Assembly (NCBI GenBank): GCA_027886185.1
Contig: WOAB01000056.1
Span: 3,162,001 to 3,226,000, forward strand
Direction: 5' to 3'
DNA length: 64,000 bases
Origin: Rheum nobile
Lineage: Eukaryota > Streptophyta > Magnoliopsida > Caryophyllales > Polygonaceae
This document shows, piece by piece, positions 21,504 to 32,743 of the stretch (position 1 is the first letter of the stretch; each line of letters begins with the position of its first letter). The notes under the pieces are model-generated. The model worked only from the letters and a program-made list of their open reading frames with translations, was not told the origin of the DNA and did not search any database. The position numbers were made by a program, and so were the translations under genes.

Positions 21504-22449
21504 AATATTTTAGCTAATATTTAAGGTGGGTATCACTTAATTCTGTCAATATCAATTCTCAACCCTATTATCATCCATGGCTACTAATCATGATATCCAG
21601 AGTTTTGAGAAACCTTGCAAATCCGTGTTCGATTAACAATTATATTACATATATCCTTAAGCTATAGATTAAATCTCTATTATGGGGTTTATTTTTCTAA
21701 GTGGGATTCGATCTTATGCATAAAATATACTCCATTGTATCAAATAAAATGATAAAACACTTCATCGCATGCTTTTACAACGTTTTGTAAGTGTCCTCTT
21801 GACTTGTTTCCGAAGGTGTTACGCTGGTGTTTTTGTTATTCTCAATTTTCTTATAGTTGTATATTTTTGTTTCGGTGTCTCTTTTGATCTAATATAGTCT
21901 TGTTAGTTGTGTGTATTCTTATCGATTTGTCCGACTATCGAATTTTCCGGTTTCTCGATCTATCTATAAGTCATTTTGGTACACCAAATAATTTACTTAT
22001 AAAAAAATAAAAGAATAAACAGCCTTCAAAAATCAAAACACAATGGAATTTGATTATTCGGCCCATTTTTTAGGAGGTTAGGATTTGTATGTATAAAACC
22101 TACTCAAATTAATTGTTTAGTAAATCAAGGTTTTTCAAAGATTAGAAAAACCTATTGGTAGAAAGTTTTTTGGAGGTTTTAGAAGATTAGATAAATTTGA
22201 CTCACAATATGAATATATATTTATACTAATTAATATTTTATTTTTGTAATTTCGAAGGTAAAATATATCGAAAAACCTTATATTATCTATTAAACACTCA
22301 ACTAAATTTTAAGAGGTTTTAAATAATAATTCGAACCCCTACCAAAGAACTTATACCTAAAAATTCTAAAAAATGTCCACCTGCCTAAAATCCTTATTTT
22401 ATTGAACATAGCCTAAATGAATGGATGGAGATGGTACAATGCTATTTAG
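21504..22449. other. Intergenic AT-rich sequence
   Basis: No gene was seen. A stretch around 22060-22390 has inverted similarity at its ends (GGTTTTAGAAGATT / TTTAAGAGGTTTT words) and may be another MITE, but the boundaries are unclear. Confidence 0.4.
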
Positions 22450-22807
22450 TACTCCCTCCGATTATCTATAAATGATGTTTTAGGCTTTTATTTTCTATCA
22501 TAATTAATTGATATTTTAAGTTTAATTTTTCTATTTCCAAGTTTTCTCTCATTAATTACTACCTCTTCATCCGTATTTCTCTCTCGAAAGTCCCACTTCA
22601 TTAATTTACTCCCTCGTTTCTCATATTTCTCATATCTTCATTTAATGTGTTAAGGGGAAAAGGGGAAAAACTTGCACGCCTTGTACATTTTTATTGGTTG
22701 AGGTAGAATTTTTTTAACTCTGTAATTAAGTTTAGAAAGTAAATTGTTTCTTTCTTAATCTGTGTGAAATATTATAAAACGTCATTTATTGATAATTGAA
22801 GGGAGTA
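22450..22807. mobile_element. Stowaway-like MITE
   Basis: The terminal inverted repeats TACTCCCTCCGATTATCTAT and (reverse complement of the right end) TACTCCCTTCAATTATCAAT flank ~350 bp without coding capacity. The duplicated TA at each end fits the Tc1/mariner-type Stowaway target. Confidence 0.85.
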
Positions 22808-23037
22808 CTCCGTAGTATTTAGTATTTACCCAGCTTTATGCATTATGGAATTGACTTTTAATTCTCAACATTTGGATTTCTTTAAGAATTCCCGAATAAT
22901 GGAATTCCGAATTAATCGCATGAAAGAGTTGAATGGAGCTCCCATCTCCATAAATAATTAATTACTTGCCCACCCCTCGTGTAATGAGCAAGTACATAAG
23001 ACTCCCTCCGACAATAAAGATTATTAGTCCTCGTTTG

Positions 23038-24431
23038 ATTGAACATGGAAATCAAGTTTTTCGGAATTTAGCTATTTTTTAAGAATTATAAATTGTTAGA
23101 AATTATGTTTTGTTTAAAATTATTGTTTTTATATTAATATGGAAAGTAATAATATTTTCACTTAAAAACGCAGGAAATCGATCTTACCTACCTCTTCAAG
23201 GTAAGTGCAATTCCTTTTCTTTTTTTTTTCTTTTTTTTGATAAGGTAAGAATTCAAGATTTCAGGACAAAACCCTGAAAACTCGAAAGGCCGATCAAACG
23301 GCGAAACCAAACAACAACGTCAAACAAACAACAAAGAATCTAAAACAAAGCACAAAACAACAGACACAAACAAAAACCAGTAAACAACTGAATAAACAAA
23401 CCAAAGGCAGAGCAAAGAGAAAGTCTTCAAACAGGGGTTGAAAAAACTCCAACAAGGTCGTTTGAAGCAGCCGGAAAGAAGAGATAAGACACAATCTGAT
23501 GGCAATTCGTCAGTAGAAACCACCAGGGATCACACACGATCACTGTCAAATCTCGAACCGGAACAACAGTCTCCCATAAGCCAAGGTCACCTGCACAACC
23601 GAGAACCCACACCAACAGTCAACAAAATCAACAGAAAGGAACAAAAGACGGGGGACAGAGGAGGACGAAGGACAGATCTGGAGGAGGGGAAGGGGAAGAC
23701 AGGGAGGGAGGCGGGGGGACCGGGGTCGAGCAGGAGGGCGAAGAGGAGGAAGGCGGCGGCGGGGGCCGGGAAAGGAGGACGACGGCGGCGAAGGAGGCGG
23801 GGACGATCCGGGGGGGCGGCGGAGCGGGGGGAGAAACCGGATCGGAGGGGAGAAAGAAGGGATGCAGCGGGGGGGAGGTTGGGGAGGAGAGGGAGGCGGA
23901 GGGGGTGGGGGCAGGGGGAGGCGGAGGTCGGGAGCTCGGACAACGGGGCGGCAATGGCGGAGGCTCGGTCAGAGCGGCGAGGAGGGGCGGGGCTCGGACG
24001 GAATAGCGGAGCCGGAGAGGTGGCGGCGAGGAGGCGGGAGGGGTCGGGAAAAAGCAAACCGACGACGACGCACGGACCGGGACCGGATCTGGGGATGGCT
24101 CGGCGGCTCGGCGACGCTGCTGGTGCCGGTGAGGCGGGTGCCATGGTGGTGGCGGAGTTCGTCGGGGCGGTGGCCAAGGGTTTCTCATCAGCCCTTAGTT
24201 AGGGCCGGCGCTCCCCAGCTTCTTCAGAAAGAGAGCGTTTTTGGTGTAAGTTTAATTCTGACGCTCAGAGACTGGTGGTTTTCTAGTAAGTGCAATTCCT
24301 TTGATTTGGAGGAATTGTAACTTCCTGAAAAGTAAATTCTCACGTTTTATTTTTTGAACCAAACACATGAAATAAATGTACTTCCTGAGAAAGTTCAACT
24401 TCTTGGGAAGTGTAGTACGAACCAACCGAGG
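23038..24431. mobile_element. MITE split by a LINE-type insertion
   Basis: The left end TCCTCGTTTGATTGAACATG and the right end (reverse complement CCTCGGTTGGTTCGTACTAC) look like terminal inverted repeats. The parts outside the 23201-24302 insertion total about 300 bp and share an AAGTTCAACTTCTTGGGAAG-like inner motif. The class is not assigned. Confidence 0.5.
23218..24285 (-). mobile_element. GC-rich LINE-type retroposon, UTR-only derivative
   Basis: A 17-bp direct repeat GTAAGTGCAATTCCTTT (23201-23217 and 24286-24302) flanks the insert, and a T-rich run (23218-23238) is the minus-strand poly(A) tail. These are hallmarks of target-primed reverse transcription. On the minus strand the first ~600 bp are extremely C-rich and G-poor. 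They leave long overlapping open frames (for example 23587-24177) that encode only Pro/Ser/Ala-rich low-complexity protein. The last ~350 bp are T-rich and end CTTACCTTATC before the tail. No endonuclease or RT is present. It reads as the 5' and 3' UTRs of a plant L1-type LINE fused by internal deletion. The open frames probably reflect composition and not a gene. Confidence 0.75.
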
Positions 24432-24439
24432 GATAAATC

Positions 24440-24751
24440 TAAACTGGAGCAAGTTTTGAAAAGGGAAACAATTGATATCCCAAAATATATTATAACATAT
24501 ATATTATATGGAATATTTAGTAAAAATGGTTGGTTTTCTATAAAATTAGCTTTTAAGTTTATCACAAAATAAACAAACAATTTAAATAATGATATTTTTG
24601 GTTATGAAAGCTTGATATCAACCCAAAATCAAAAAAAAATCTATGAAAAATTTGTCATGATGGTCTACGACTAAAGCAAGACTAGTCCAAAAATATGTTA
24701 TTGTACCACTTACATGTGATTCATGTAATAATTAACATGGAGACTTAACAT
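24440..24751 (+). pseudogene. Old LINE fragment, zinc-binding (zf-RVT) region, upstream half
   Basis: Translated in pieces, it shows NGWFSIKLAFKFITK, then WKLDINPK and CDSCNN. These correspond to residues of the better-kept minus-strand LINE at 25640-25930. It is riddled with stops. It is continued at about 28470 after the nested LINE. Confidence 0.75.
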
Positions 24752-24829
24752 GTTTTCTTTTTTTTTTTATGAGAAAAGAATTAGACTGGTCTTAGTTTCT
24801 ATGCAAAGACCAACCTACAGCATCCTTGC

Positions 24830-25677
24830 GAATGAGAACTCAAAGTTCTGAATCGAGACAAAGGTTAGACACAAATGGTGAAAAGCTAAGTTTGGCAATG
24901 CGATCAGCAGTACGATTCACCTCCCGAAAAATGTGTCTCAAATGGACCTCTTGGAAAGAAAGGATGTCTACCAAAATATCAGCAACACCATTTCAATTTC
25001 CCAAGGACAATCCCAAATGCCTTTAATGGAGTTAATCAGGCAGAGATTGTCACCTTTGAAGTTTTGAAATGTTTATGGATTTGGCATACGAAATACTTTG
25101 TTTTAGTGCTAGTGCCTTTGTCATGAGAATGTTATTGAAGCCACAACGTTCACTTCTCATATGGATAACTTCAGCTTTGTCATTTCTGATAATGAAGCCA
25201 ATCCCAACCTCAACACTAGTTTGTTTTGATCCGTCAAAATTGATTTTACAGGAATTTTGGTTTGGTTTTTCCCATTTCAAAAATCTGGTCTTGCAGGTTA
25301 TTAATCTTTTAATGAGTGATATCATCACCATCACTCATTTTAGTTTTATCCCAGTTTTTAATTACTACGGAAATATATTGAGATAGATATTTTATTCTGT
25401 CATTAGGATCAATGTTGAAAATTATTTGGTTTCCATTAATCTAGATGCCCCACCACGTAGTGGCGAGAACGACAAATTCTTTTTTAGTGAGGAGAGATTG
25501 AAGTTTAGATAATATTTCACTTGGTTTTTTGTTGGTAGAATCTAGATTATTAATGATATTCTCAATTTTCGCATCCTGTTTTTTAATTTGATTACGAGTA
25601 TTAGGACATTTTAGGAGGAAGTGAGTTAGGTCTTCAAGGGGATTGTTGCAAGAATCACATGCCATAGGGATTAGCAC
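24830..25677 (-). pseudogene. LINE RNase H and C-terminal region
   Basis: From the zinc-binding motif MACDSCNNPLEDLTHFLLKC (25620-25677) the frame runs through ATTWWG to the RNase H-like stretch (INFDGSKQTSVEVGIGFIIR, about 25200-25260) and ALKQSISYAKSINI. A frame change precedes NRTADRIAKLSF near 24890. The FDGS motif keeps the first RNase H Asp. Several stops and shifts are present. Confidence 0.78.
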
Positions 25678-26276
25678 ATGTTTTGTGCTAATCGTTGTTT
25701 TGTAGGTAGTCCATCATGACCGATCTTCCAGAGAAAGTTTTTGACTTTTGGGTAGGAGTCTAGCTTCCAGATCCATACAATGTTATTATTGGAGGGTATT
25801 TGTTGTTTTGTAATTAAATCAAAGGCTGATTTTGTTGAAAACCATCCATTTTTATTTGGCGCCCAATATAATATGTCGAGAATTCGGTTATGCAGGATAG
25901 GTATATCTAATATGTAGTTAACTGCGTGTTCATTTAGAATATCTCCCAGTTTATCTTTATTCCATGACTTATCATTACCAATGAAATCACAGACCTTTGC
26001 CAAGGGGTTGATGACGATGTTTGGTAGTATGTTATGTTGGAGTTTTAGGTTAGAAAGCCAATTGTCCATCCAAAAATAGATAGATTGTCCATCCCCTACA
26101 AGCCACTGGAGACCAGTTTGGAATTCTTTCCTAAGTTTGAGTAGTTGAGACCATTTCCAAGAGTGGTTCCCTTTTTTACTATAATGGAGTATGTTAGTCT
26201 CTTTTAGGTATTTCTCAGTAATTATTTTAACCCAGATGTTATTTGGTTCATCAAATATTTTCCAAATAAGTTTCAT
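25671..26276 (-). pseudogene. LINE region between RT and RNase H (zf-RVT)
   Basis: This 201-codon open piece carries the usual post-RT landmarks: KLIWKIFDEPNNIWVKIITE, GNHSWKWSQLLKLRKEFQ, WWxGDGQSIYFWMDNWL-like and NGWFSTKSAFDLI. The function is unknown in detail; the region is conserved in plant L1 elements. Confidence 0.78.
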
Positions 26277-26510
26277 TTATAAGGCTTTATTCATGTCTTG
26301 TGTTTTCCTAATACATGTTCCACCATTATCTTTGTTTTTACATATTTTATCTCATCCAATGAGGGATTTATAAGAAGAGTCTTTATTCCAAAAGAAAGTT
26401 TTGTTTAATGTATCAAGTTCTGTATGTATGTAGGACGGAAGCATGAAACTTTGCATGAGGAAATTTGGTTTTGAGGCTAAGTTGGATTTGATCAGTGTTG
26501 CTCTCCCTTC

Positions 26511-27700
26511 TTAGGAAAGAGAGTTAACTTTCCATTTTGTGAGTTGGTTTGTAGTTGATATAATGGTTTCTTTAAATGTGTCATGATTAACTTTCTCATT
26601 AATGATAGGGCATCCTAGGTATTTTTCTAATGATGTTGTACTTGGAATGCCTAATACAGATTGTATTAGGTATTTAGTTTGGTTTGAGATGTTATTTGTG
26701 GTCTGAAACACAGACTTTTGAAAGTTAACACTTTGTCCAGATATAAAGCAGTAATCTGTAATAATGTTTTTGATTTTGGAGCAAGCAGTTTGGTTGGCTT
26801 TAGCAAATATAAGGATGTCATCTGCAAAAGCAAGAAAAGGAATGTTAGTTCCCCTTCTAGTAATTTGGAATCCCAATTCATTATTGCTACTAGTACTATC
26901 ATTTTGAAGTTTTCTGGCAAGAATTTCTACCCCTAGAATAAAAAGGAACGGGGATAGGGGGTCTCCTTGACGTAACCCTCTTTCGGGAAAAAAAATGTTC
27001 GTTGGTCCATTGTTAACTAGGACTGAGAATGATACAGACTCTATACATTCTCTAATCCACCCAATAAATCGAGTGGCAAATCCGAATTTTTCAAGGATTT
27101 TTAGAATGAATTCCCATTCAATCTTATCATATGCTTTTTCCATATCAAGTTTAATTGTTACCCAACCTTCTTTTCCTTTTTAGCGCGAAAATAGTGGAAC
27201 ATTTCGTGAGCTATTAGGATATTATCATGGATTGATCTATCAACAACAAAAGCCCCTTGAAGGGGGTGGATAAGATTATTGAGAATATGCTTCATTCTAT
27301 CAGTCATGATTTTTGATATAACTTTGTAGATTGTTGAGCATAGACTGATAGATCTATAGTGGTTCGTAAAATTAGGGTAACCACATTTGGGTATAACGGT
27401 TATGAAAGTGTGATTTATTTGCCTGAGGATTTTACCCGAATAGAAGAAGCTTTTGACTGCTTTAATAACAGTGGGTCCCACTATGTTCCAATATTTTTGA
27501 TAAAATAAGGCAGACATACCATCAAGGCCTGAGATTTGTTGCAACCAATGCCAAATACTGCTTTTTTAATTTCCTCACTTGTGACATTTTTAGTGAGTGC
27601 ATCATTTTCTTGGGAAGTAATCTCGTTTTTTATATTGGAGAGGTATTCTGTGAGTATTATGGTTAATATCGCTCTTTTTGAATCTTTTCTCAAAGTCAGA
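26511..27700 (-). pseudogene. LINE reverse transcriptase, frameshifted
   Basis: The N-terminal RT part (27158-27544) has GLDGMSALFYQKYW, IPKCGYPNFTNHYRSISLCS and the LHPLQGAFVVDRSIHDNILI-like block. After a frame change near 27150 the palm continues (26511-27143) with EKAYDKIEWEFI, GLRQGDPLSPFLFILGVEIL and the catalytic FADDIL box, then KYLGCPI. All catalytic Asp residues seen are intact. Decay is by frameshifts and a few stops, consistent with a moderately old insertion. Confidence 0.88.
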
Positions 27701-28030
27701 TCTTATTTCATTGCGGATATTTTCATGTCCTATGATAATCATGCCATCATTTGTGCGGATTTTTCTAATGATTTTCTTGCTCCGTCTACCAGAGGCTATT
27801 CGGTGAAAATAGTTTGAATTGGTGTCAATGGATTTAATATGCTTTGTTTTGGCGCGCTGGCTCTAGTATTTTTTATGAAATGAGAGGAGGTTCTCTTTTT
27901 TGATTATTAGTCTATTTTGTTTGGTGATCAAAATGTTATTTGGGTTAGTAATAATTTCTTTTTGTATCATTGTTAGAGCATCTTCTACATCCTTAAGTTG
28001 TTTAAAAATATTACCAAAGGTAGTTTTGTT

Positions 28031-28465
28031 CTAGTTTTTTGCGCTAATTTTAAGTGCGTAGGTTTTCTTGATGAGTTTATACATATTAGAACCTTTATGG
28101 TTGATTCTCCAAGCTTGTTTGACAATATTCTCAAAATCTTTCCTATTAGTCCACATTCGTTCAAATTTAAAAGGTTGGGCTTTTATGTGAGAATGATTTT
28201 CTAATTCAGTTGAAATAAGACAGTGATCCGAGGAGGAAAAAACGTGGTTCTTTGTGAATAAACCAGGGAACCATTGCATGGTTTGTTCATGGATCAAGAT
28301 TTTGTCAAGTTTGGAGTAGATATTATCAATTTCAGTTCTATTTTTTCTCCAAGTGAAATTGCCCCTATGAGTAGGGATGTCAATCAGATCACATTGATTT
28401 TTGAAATTATTTAATCTGGCGGATTTTGAAGGAGGGAGATGACAACCACCAATTCTTTCCGTGTT
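28031..28465 (-). pseudogene. LINE APE endonuclease C-terminus, 5'-truncated
   Basis: The minus strand encodes LIDIPTHRGNFTWRKNRTEI, DKILIHEQTMQWFPG and SSSDHCLI, the last blocks of plant L1 endonucleases (final Ser-Asp-His). It starts abruptly at about 28465 with ERIGGC. This is the usual 5' truncation point. Confidence 0.8.
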
Positions 28466-28468
28466 ATT

Positions 28469-29520
28469 TTGTAAACCCGTTTTCCTTTTTCAATGTCCTT
28501 TCACTCTTAAGAAAATTAAAAAACAAAGCTCCTTAATAGAAAATATCATCAGAAGTATAAATATCAACAAGAGAAAATCAAAAGACCTATTTATTGAAAC
28601 CAATCGCTGCTATATAAAAAAAAAACGAATTCGTTTGCCTTGCCAGTTGCCACTACATGGTGGGGGACTTGGATCAATAGGAATCAAGTTATTTTTAACA
28701 TAAATAATTCAGATAAAATCAAAGACCTAACACAATATATAAAAATATTAATTCAAAACTGGGATAAAAAAAAGAATGAGTATGATGAGTTTATTCAACA
28801 AAAATGTAATACATCTCATGTTAGGAAAACAAGGAAAATCAAATGGGAATAACCAAGACAAGAGTTTCACAAAATTAATTTTGATGGGGGAAAATTATCC
28901 AATGGAGATGCTTGAATTGACTACATCATTATAAATGACAAAGCGGAAACCATTTATATGGAATGTCATTGAAGCGGTGGTAACACTATCTTGATGCCTG
29001 AAATCATGACTTTAAAAAATAGTATCATCACAGCAAAACACCTTAAAAATTGAAATAATTATTGATATCCTTATCAATCTACATTTCTTTCAAGAAATCT
29101 ACCTTAGACATATTTTTAGAGAGGTGAATCACGACTGCTGATAGAATTGTAAAGCTCAGCTTCTCACCCTCTATGTTTGTACGCCTGGGGTGCGTTCCCT
29201 GGACAAGGCCGACCATGTGGGCATCTACGGCTGGGCAACAACGTGTGCAAGGAAGCTGAACATGGAGTGCAACACACGTAGGCACACGCGGGGTGCACGC
29301 CCTGTCATGTGGCGCGGCTCCGCATGCTGGGCGCACACCTATGGGCTAGCCTACAACACCTCATCTGAGGCCCAATGGGGGCAGATCTGGTTGTCCCCCT
29401 TTGCCAACCCATTTAGTTTATAAAAGGACCCTGACTTGAGATTTAATTCAGAACTTCGTGTTCTCATTCGTAAAAATGCTTTAAGCTAGACTACGTACAG
29501 ATGCTAGGTCTAGTCTAATT
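28469..29520 (+). pseudogene. Old LINE fragment, 3' half, with GC-rich insert
   Basis: The plus strand resumes the older LINE: FQCPFTLKKIKKQSSLIENI, then VATTWWGTWINRNQVIFNIN (28640-28700) and a degraded RNase H (KINFDGG, about 28880). Then TADRIVKLSF in broken frames (about 29135-29165) and a 3' UTR similar to 24770-24860 follow. A ~256-bp GC-rich block (29181-29436) interrupts the 3' part. Confidence 0.78.
29181..29436. other. GC-rich insert of unknown origin
   Basis: It is about 60% GC by eye amid AT-rich LINE sequence, starting ACGCCTGGGGTGCG and ending TTTATAAAAGGACCCTGACT. The TATA-like box near the right end suggests a promoter-bearing fragment or small solo LTR. No terminal repeat or duplication was found. 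Confidence 0.5.
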
Positions 29521-30437
29521 CTTTCCTCATCAAAATATATATGTATATATATATTACTAACTCCGTTAAATACAATTTTTATTTGTAATTTAAACAATTT
29601 ACATACATATCAAGTACATCTTACTCTTTATCAAAACATCCGTATTTAATTGCACTAAGTAATACTTTATCTGTTTCATTATATATGTCGTTTAGAAGGG
29701 AATTCATTGTTCAAAATTATTTGTGGAAATATGGTATATATGGTCCAAATTATCTAAAAAGACAAATAAAGATTTTGAATCTAAAAGTACAACTAAAATT
29801 TAATGGAATATGTAGACTTAAAAAGGTAATAAAATATATACAACCTCTAATGTAGAGTTTTAACCATTTTCAATATATCTAATACGTACGTAGGTGGATT
29901 TTTTTTTTTAAGTGCTTAGGTACGTAAGTGAAATAAAAAAACTATAACTCCTACATATATGTGGAATCTAGGTACTCAGCTCGAACATGAATACGGAATT
30001 TGTATACTACATTAAGATCAACCTTATAAGTTGTTAATGATTTATGTATATGTTTATAATAGTAGTATTAATTAGTATAATCGGGGTGGTTGGAGAGACG
30101 GTGAACAAAAGGTGATTAGTGCCACTTTCTATTCAGCAGCTTGTGAGAATTGTCGTCTACTGTCCATCTTCGATCTTCCTCTAAAATCTAGACAAACCTA
30201 AACATTTTTTAGTGTCATTAATTATCCGTAATAAGTAGTTGAGTTTTTAAACGGCTATCAAACTTGTGAGAAAATGTGGGCTAATTCAACACCCCTATTG
30301 TAATCAACTAATTAAAAAGCATGCAGTACTTTAAATATGGTAGCCAGAGCACTTGTGACATGGTCCAAGCCAATTAAGAGAGGAATCAACGTCGTCGAAA
30401 TAGGCTTCAAAGAGGTCCTTTTACGAAATATAGTTTC
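29521..30437. other. Intergenic AT-rich sequence
   Basis: No gene was seen. It includes a short TATATA microsatellite (about 29540-29560) and a homopolymer T run (29899-29908). Confidence 0.5.
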
Positions 30438-30822
30438 TGAATAGGTAAATTGTATTTCCCTTTTGCTATTTAATTAATAGAGTTAATAAATCAGAAAAAA
30501 GCCTATTTAATATAATATAGCTTATTAAAGGAGGAGTTTCTATAAAAGATAAGGTATTTAAGTCTTTTATCTTCTTTTCTCTCTCCATTCAATTCATTCT
30601 ATTCTACGCTAGGGTTTTGAGCCTCCATTGCTCCAGACCTTTGAGAGCTTTCTGAGAGAGATTCCTGACTTGAGCGTCAGAGGGGCCTTAGACGGGACCA
30701 CCCCCTCCCGTTCACGTTTGTTCGTGATTACAGATCTAGAGTTGAAGACTTCTCGCGTTCTTGGAGGCGGAATTCAATCGTTCCTAATCAATTTCCTGAC
30801 GATACAAATTTCTGCATCGACA
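30438..30822 (+). repeat. Tat element 5' LTR
   Basis: It starts TGAATAGGTAAATTG and ends CTGCATCGACA. A TATA box (TATAAAAGATAAG, 30541-30553) precedes a CT-rich leader. It matches 43387-43780 apart from point changes and a small indel near 30775. Confidence 0.92.
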
Positions 30823-30824
30823 AT

Positions 30825-30843
30825 TGGCGACGTCTGTGGGAAC
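30825..30843 (+). other. Tat element primer-binding site
   Basis: TGGCGACGTCTGTGGGAAC begins two bases after the LTR. It resembles the TGGCGCCGTCTGTGGGAA site common in plant Gypsy elements, with one A/C change. Confidence 0.75.
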
Positions 30844-30850
30844 GATTTCG

Positions 30851-31600
30851 ATGGCCCCGACCCGAAGAACGACGAGTTTGAGCGAACTGACACGCCCGGG
30901 CGGCGGTAGTTCGGCTGCTGAGGAAAGTGACCGCCAACGAGCGGAGGAAGAGGCCCGTCGCTCGGCGGAAGAATCGACTCGCCGGCAGGCAGAGTTGGAA
31001 TTGGCTGTTGTGGAAAAGGATCGGCGATTGGCCGATGCTCTGGCGGGGCGAGATCGCGAAATCCGCTCGATTCAGGAAGAGTTGCAGACTGCACAACGAA
31101 GGGTTGAGCGCACCAATGGAAAGCAGATCGTCGACGGTGGTGAGTCGGATGCCGCTGCCGCTCAGCGTCTGGCAAGTATAGTCGAAATTCCCGAGTCCCG
31201 GATGCACCTAAGTCGGGACCATGCTGCTCGAGAGGAATTCTCCGCGCGTGACAGAGAGAACCGCGATCGCGGTGTGGCTGAAAGAGAAAACTGCGACCGC
31301 GGTAGGGCCAACCGTGACCGCGGTGTTCGCACGTCATCGTCAGCCTCCATGCCGAATCAGTCTCGGTCGGATTCAAGGGCTTCGCATCGATGCAGTCCGA
31401 CGAGACGGAGCCCAACCCGCAGCGAGCGAGCACGCAGCAGATCGGGCGAGTCTCGCTCGAATCTGCCTTCGCACAGATCAAGTTCCTATTCGCCGGATGT
31501 TGCTGATCAGCGTGGTCTGAACAAAGACAGAATGGGAGAGGCTGAGCGTCGTCTTCTTTCTCTCCTTAACAACCAAGGAGAGTCGCTTTTGAATGCATAG
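30851..31600 (+). pseudogene. Tat element Gag, N-terminal part
   Basis: An ATG 7 bp after the primer site opens a 250-codon frame. It encodes a Glu/Arg-rich coiled-coil-like region (about residues 30-110, EEEARRSAEESTRRQAELEL) and then an Arg/Asp-repeat segment (RENRDRGVAERENCDRGR) encoded by palindromes. A Ser/Arg-rich segment precedes the stop TAG (31598-31600). Coding continues beyond it in the same frame to a C-run at about 31669, where the frame shifts. Confidence 0.82.
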
Positions 31601-31643
31601 GAGCAGGCTGAGATCAGGCTTGCTCGGATGACAGCGACACCCT

Positions 31644-32462
31644 TTGCCCGAGCAATTCGCGACGAAAGACCCCCCATCTAAGTTTTCTACTCCCTCATTT
31701 GAGTTGTATGATGGGAAATCTGATCTTGTGTTGCATATCACATCTTTTACACATAGAATGGCTTTATGGGTTTCGAATAATGCATTGATGTGCAAGATGT
31801 TCCCGGCTAGCTTAGGCAAAACTGCTGCAAAATGGTTCCATTTATTAGAGCCTAATTCGATCTATGCTTGGGAACAATTGGCTAGGAAATTTGTTTCACA
31901 TTTTATAGCAAATAGCAGAGAGCATGTGTCAGTGGATGCTTTATTCGATTTGAAATTGCGCAGGGGAGAGAGCTTGCGACAGTTTGCGCCGCGCTTCATG
32001 GAGTGCGTGGCTGACATGGACAGCTGCGATGAGAGGGTTGTTGTGTCTGCATTTAGGCTTGCTTTGCCTAAAGAAAGCAGGTTGCGTGAGAGTCTGACTT
32101 TGAGAGCTCCTGCAGGCTTGATAGAGTTGCAAGAACGAATTAGGCAGTACATGAAGCTTGAGGAGGATACGAAGCCATCCCGAGAGAGGAGGTCAGCGTC
32201 CCCGGTTGCTCAGAAAGAGAGAGACGGGGTGACAAGTCAACTTCCAAAAGAAGGGGCAGGGATGGAGTTGCCAAGGAGAGAGGTCTTCTCCCTGGGGCAG
32301 CCCATCACACAGTCCATACCGTCTTCAAAATTCCTATTTACAAGATCTTACCGCATATTAAGGATAAGGGATTCTTTAGCTGGCCCTCCAAGCAGCAAAG
32401 CGATCCGCAGAGTAGAGATCAAAGCAAGTACTGTGCGTTTCATCGAGAGAAGGGCCACCTAA
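31644..32462 (+). pseudogene. Tat element Gag core, frameshifted
   Basis: This is the retrotransposon Gag core: PPSKFSTPSFELYDGKSD, HITSFTHRMALW, AAKWFHLLEPNSIYAWEQLA and LRRGESLRQFAPRFMECV. It is entered by a shift at the CCCCCC run near 31669 and left by a second shift near 32305. After that the original frame gives FSWPSKQQSDPQSR and a zinc-knuckle-like YCAFHREKGHLTGD, in which the last Cys is lost. Confidence 0.85.
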
Positions 32463-32743
32463 CAGGTGATTTCATTTCCTTAAAGAAGGCATTAGAGAGA
32501 TGGGTTGCGCAGGGGCACTTGCCCGAGTTCGTCGGGCAGGGCGTTGAGCCAGATGTCAGGCCGGTTCGAAGGGGCACTGAAGAAGCACTCGAGCAAGAGG
32601 CTAAGGAGCCTCAAAGGCAGGTCATTCATGTCATAGAGGCTCGTTCGAGGCAAGACAACGCAGGAAGGCATGACTACAGGAAGAAGTATCACTCCTTGGA
32701 GGTCTTGAAAGCTGAAGTAGGGCCTCCCAAGAAGTAGCGGGTC

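Larger units (their letters stand above)
24752..28468 (-). mobile_element. L1-type LINE, 5' truncated, nested in an older LINE
   Basis: The poly(T) at 24753-24768 marks the 3' tail. Reading upward on the minus strand come RNase H (about 24830-25400), the zf-RVT region (25441-26276), RT (26511-27700) and the end of the APE endonuclease (28031-28465). The element is cut within the endonuclease; no ORF1 is present. It interrupts a plus-strand LINE whose halves lie at 24440-24751 and 28469-29520. Confidence 0.88.

Noticed and set aside
23438..24202. Long plus-strand open frame (254 codons), Gly/Arg-rich
   Set aside because: It lies antisense within the LINE-type insert. Its length comes from the near absence of T on that strand, its composition is low-complexity, and no domain is recognisable.
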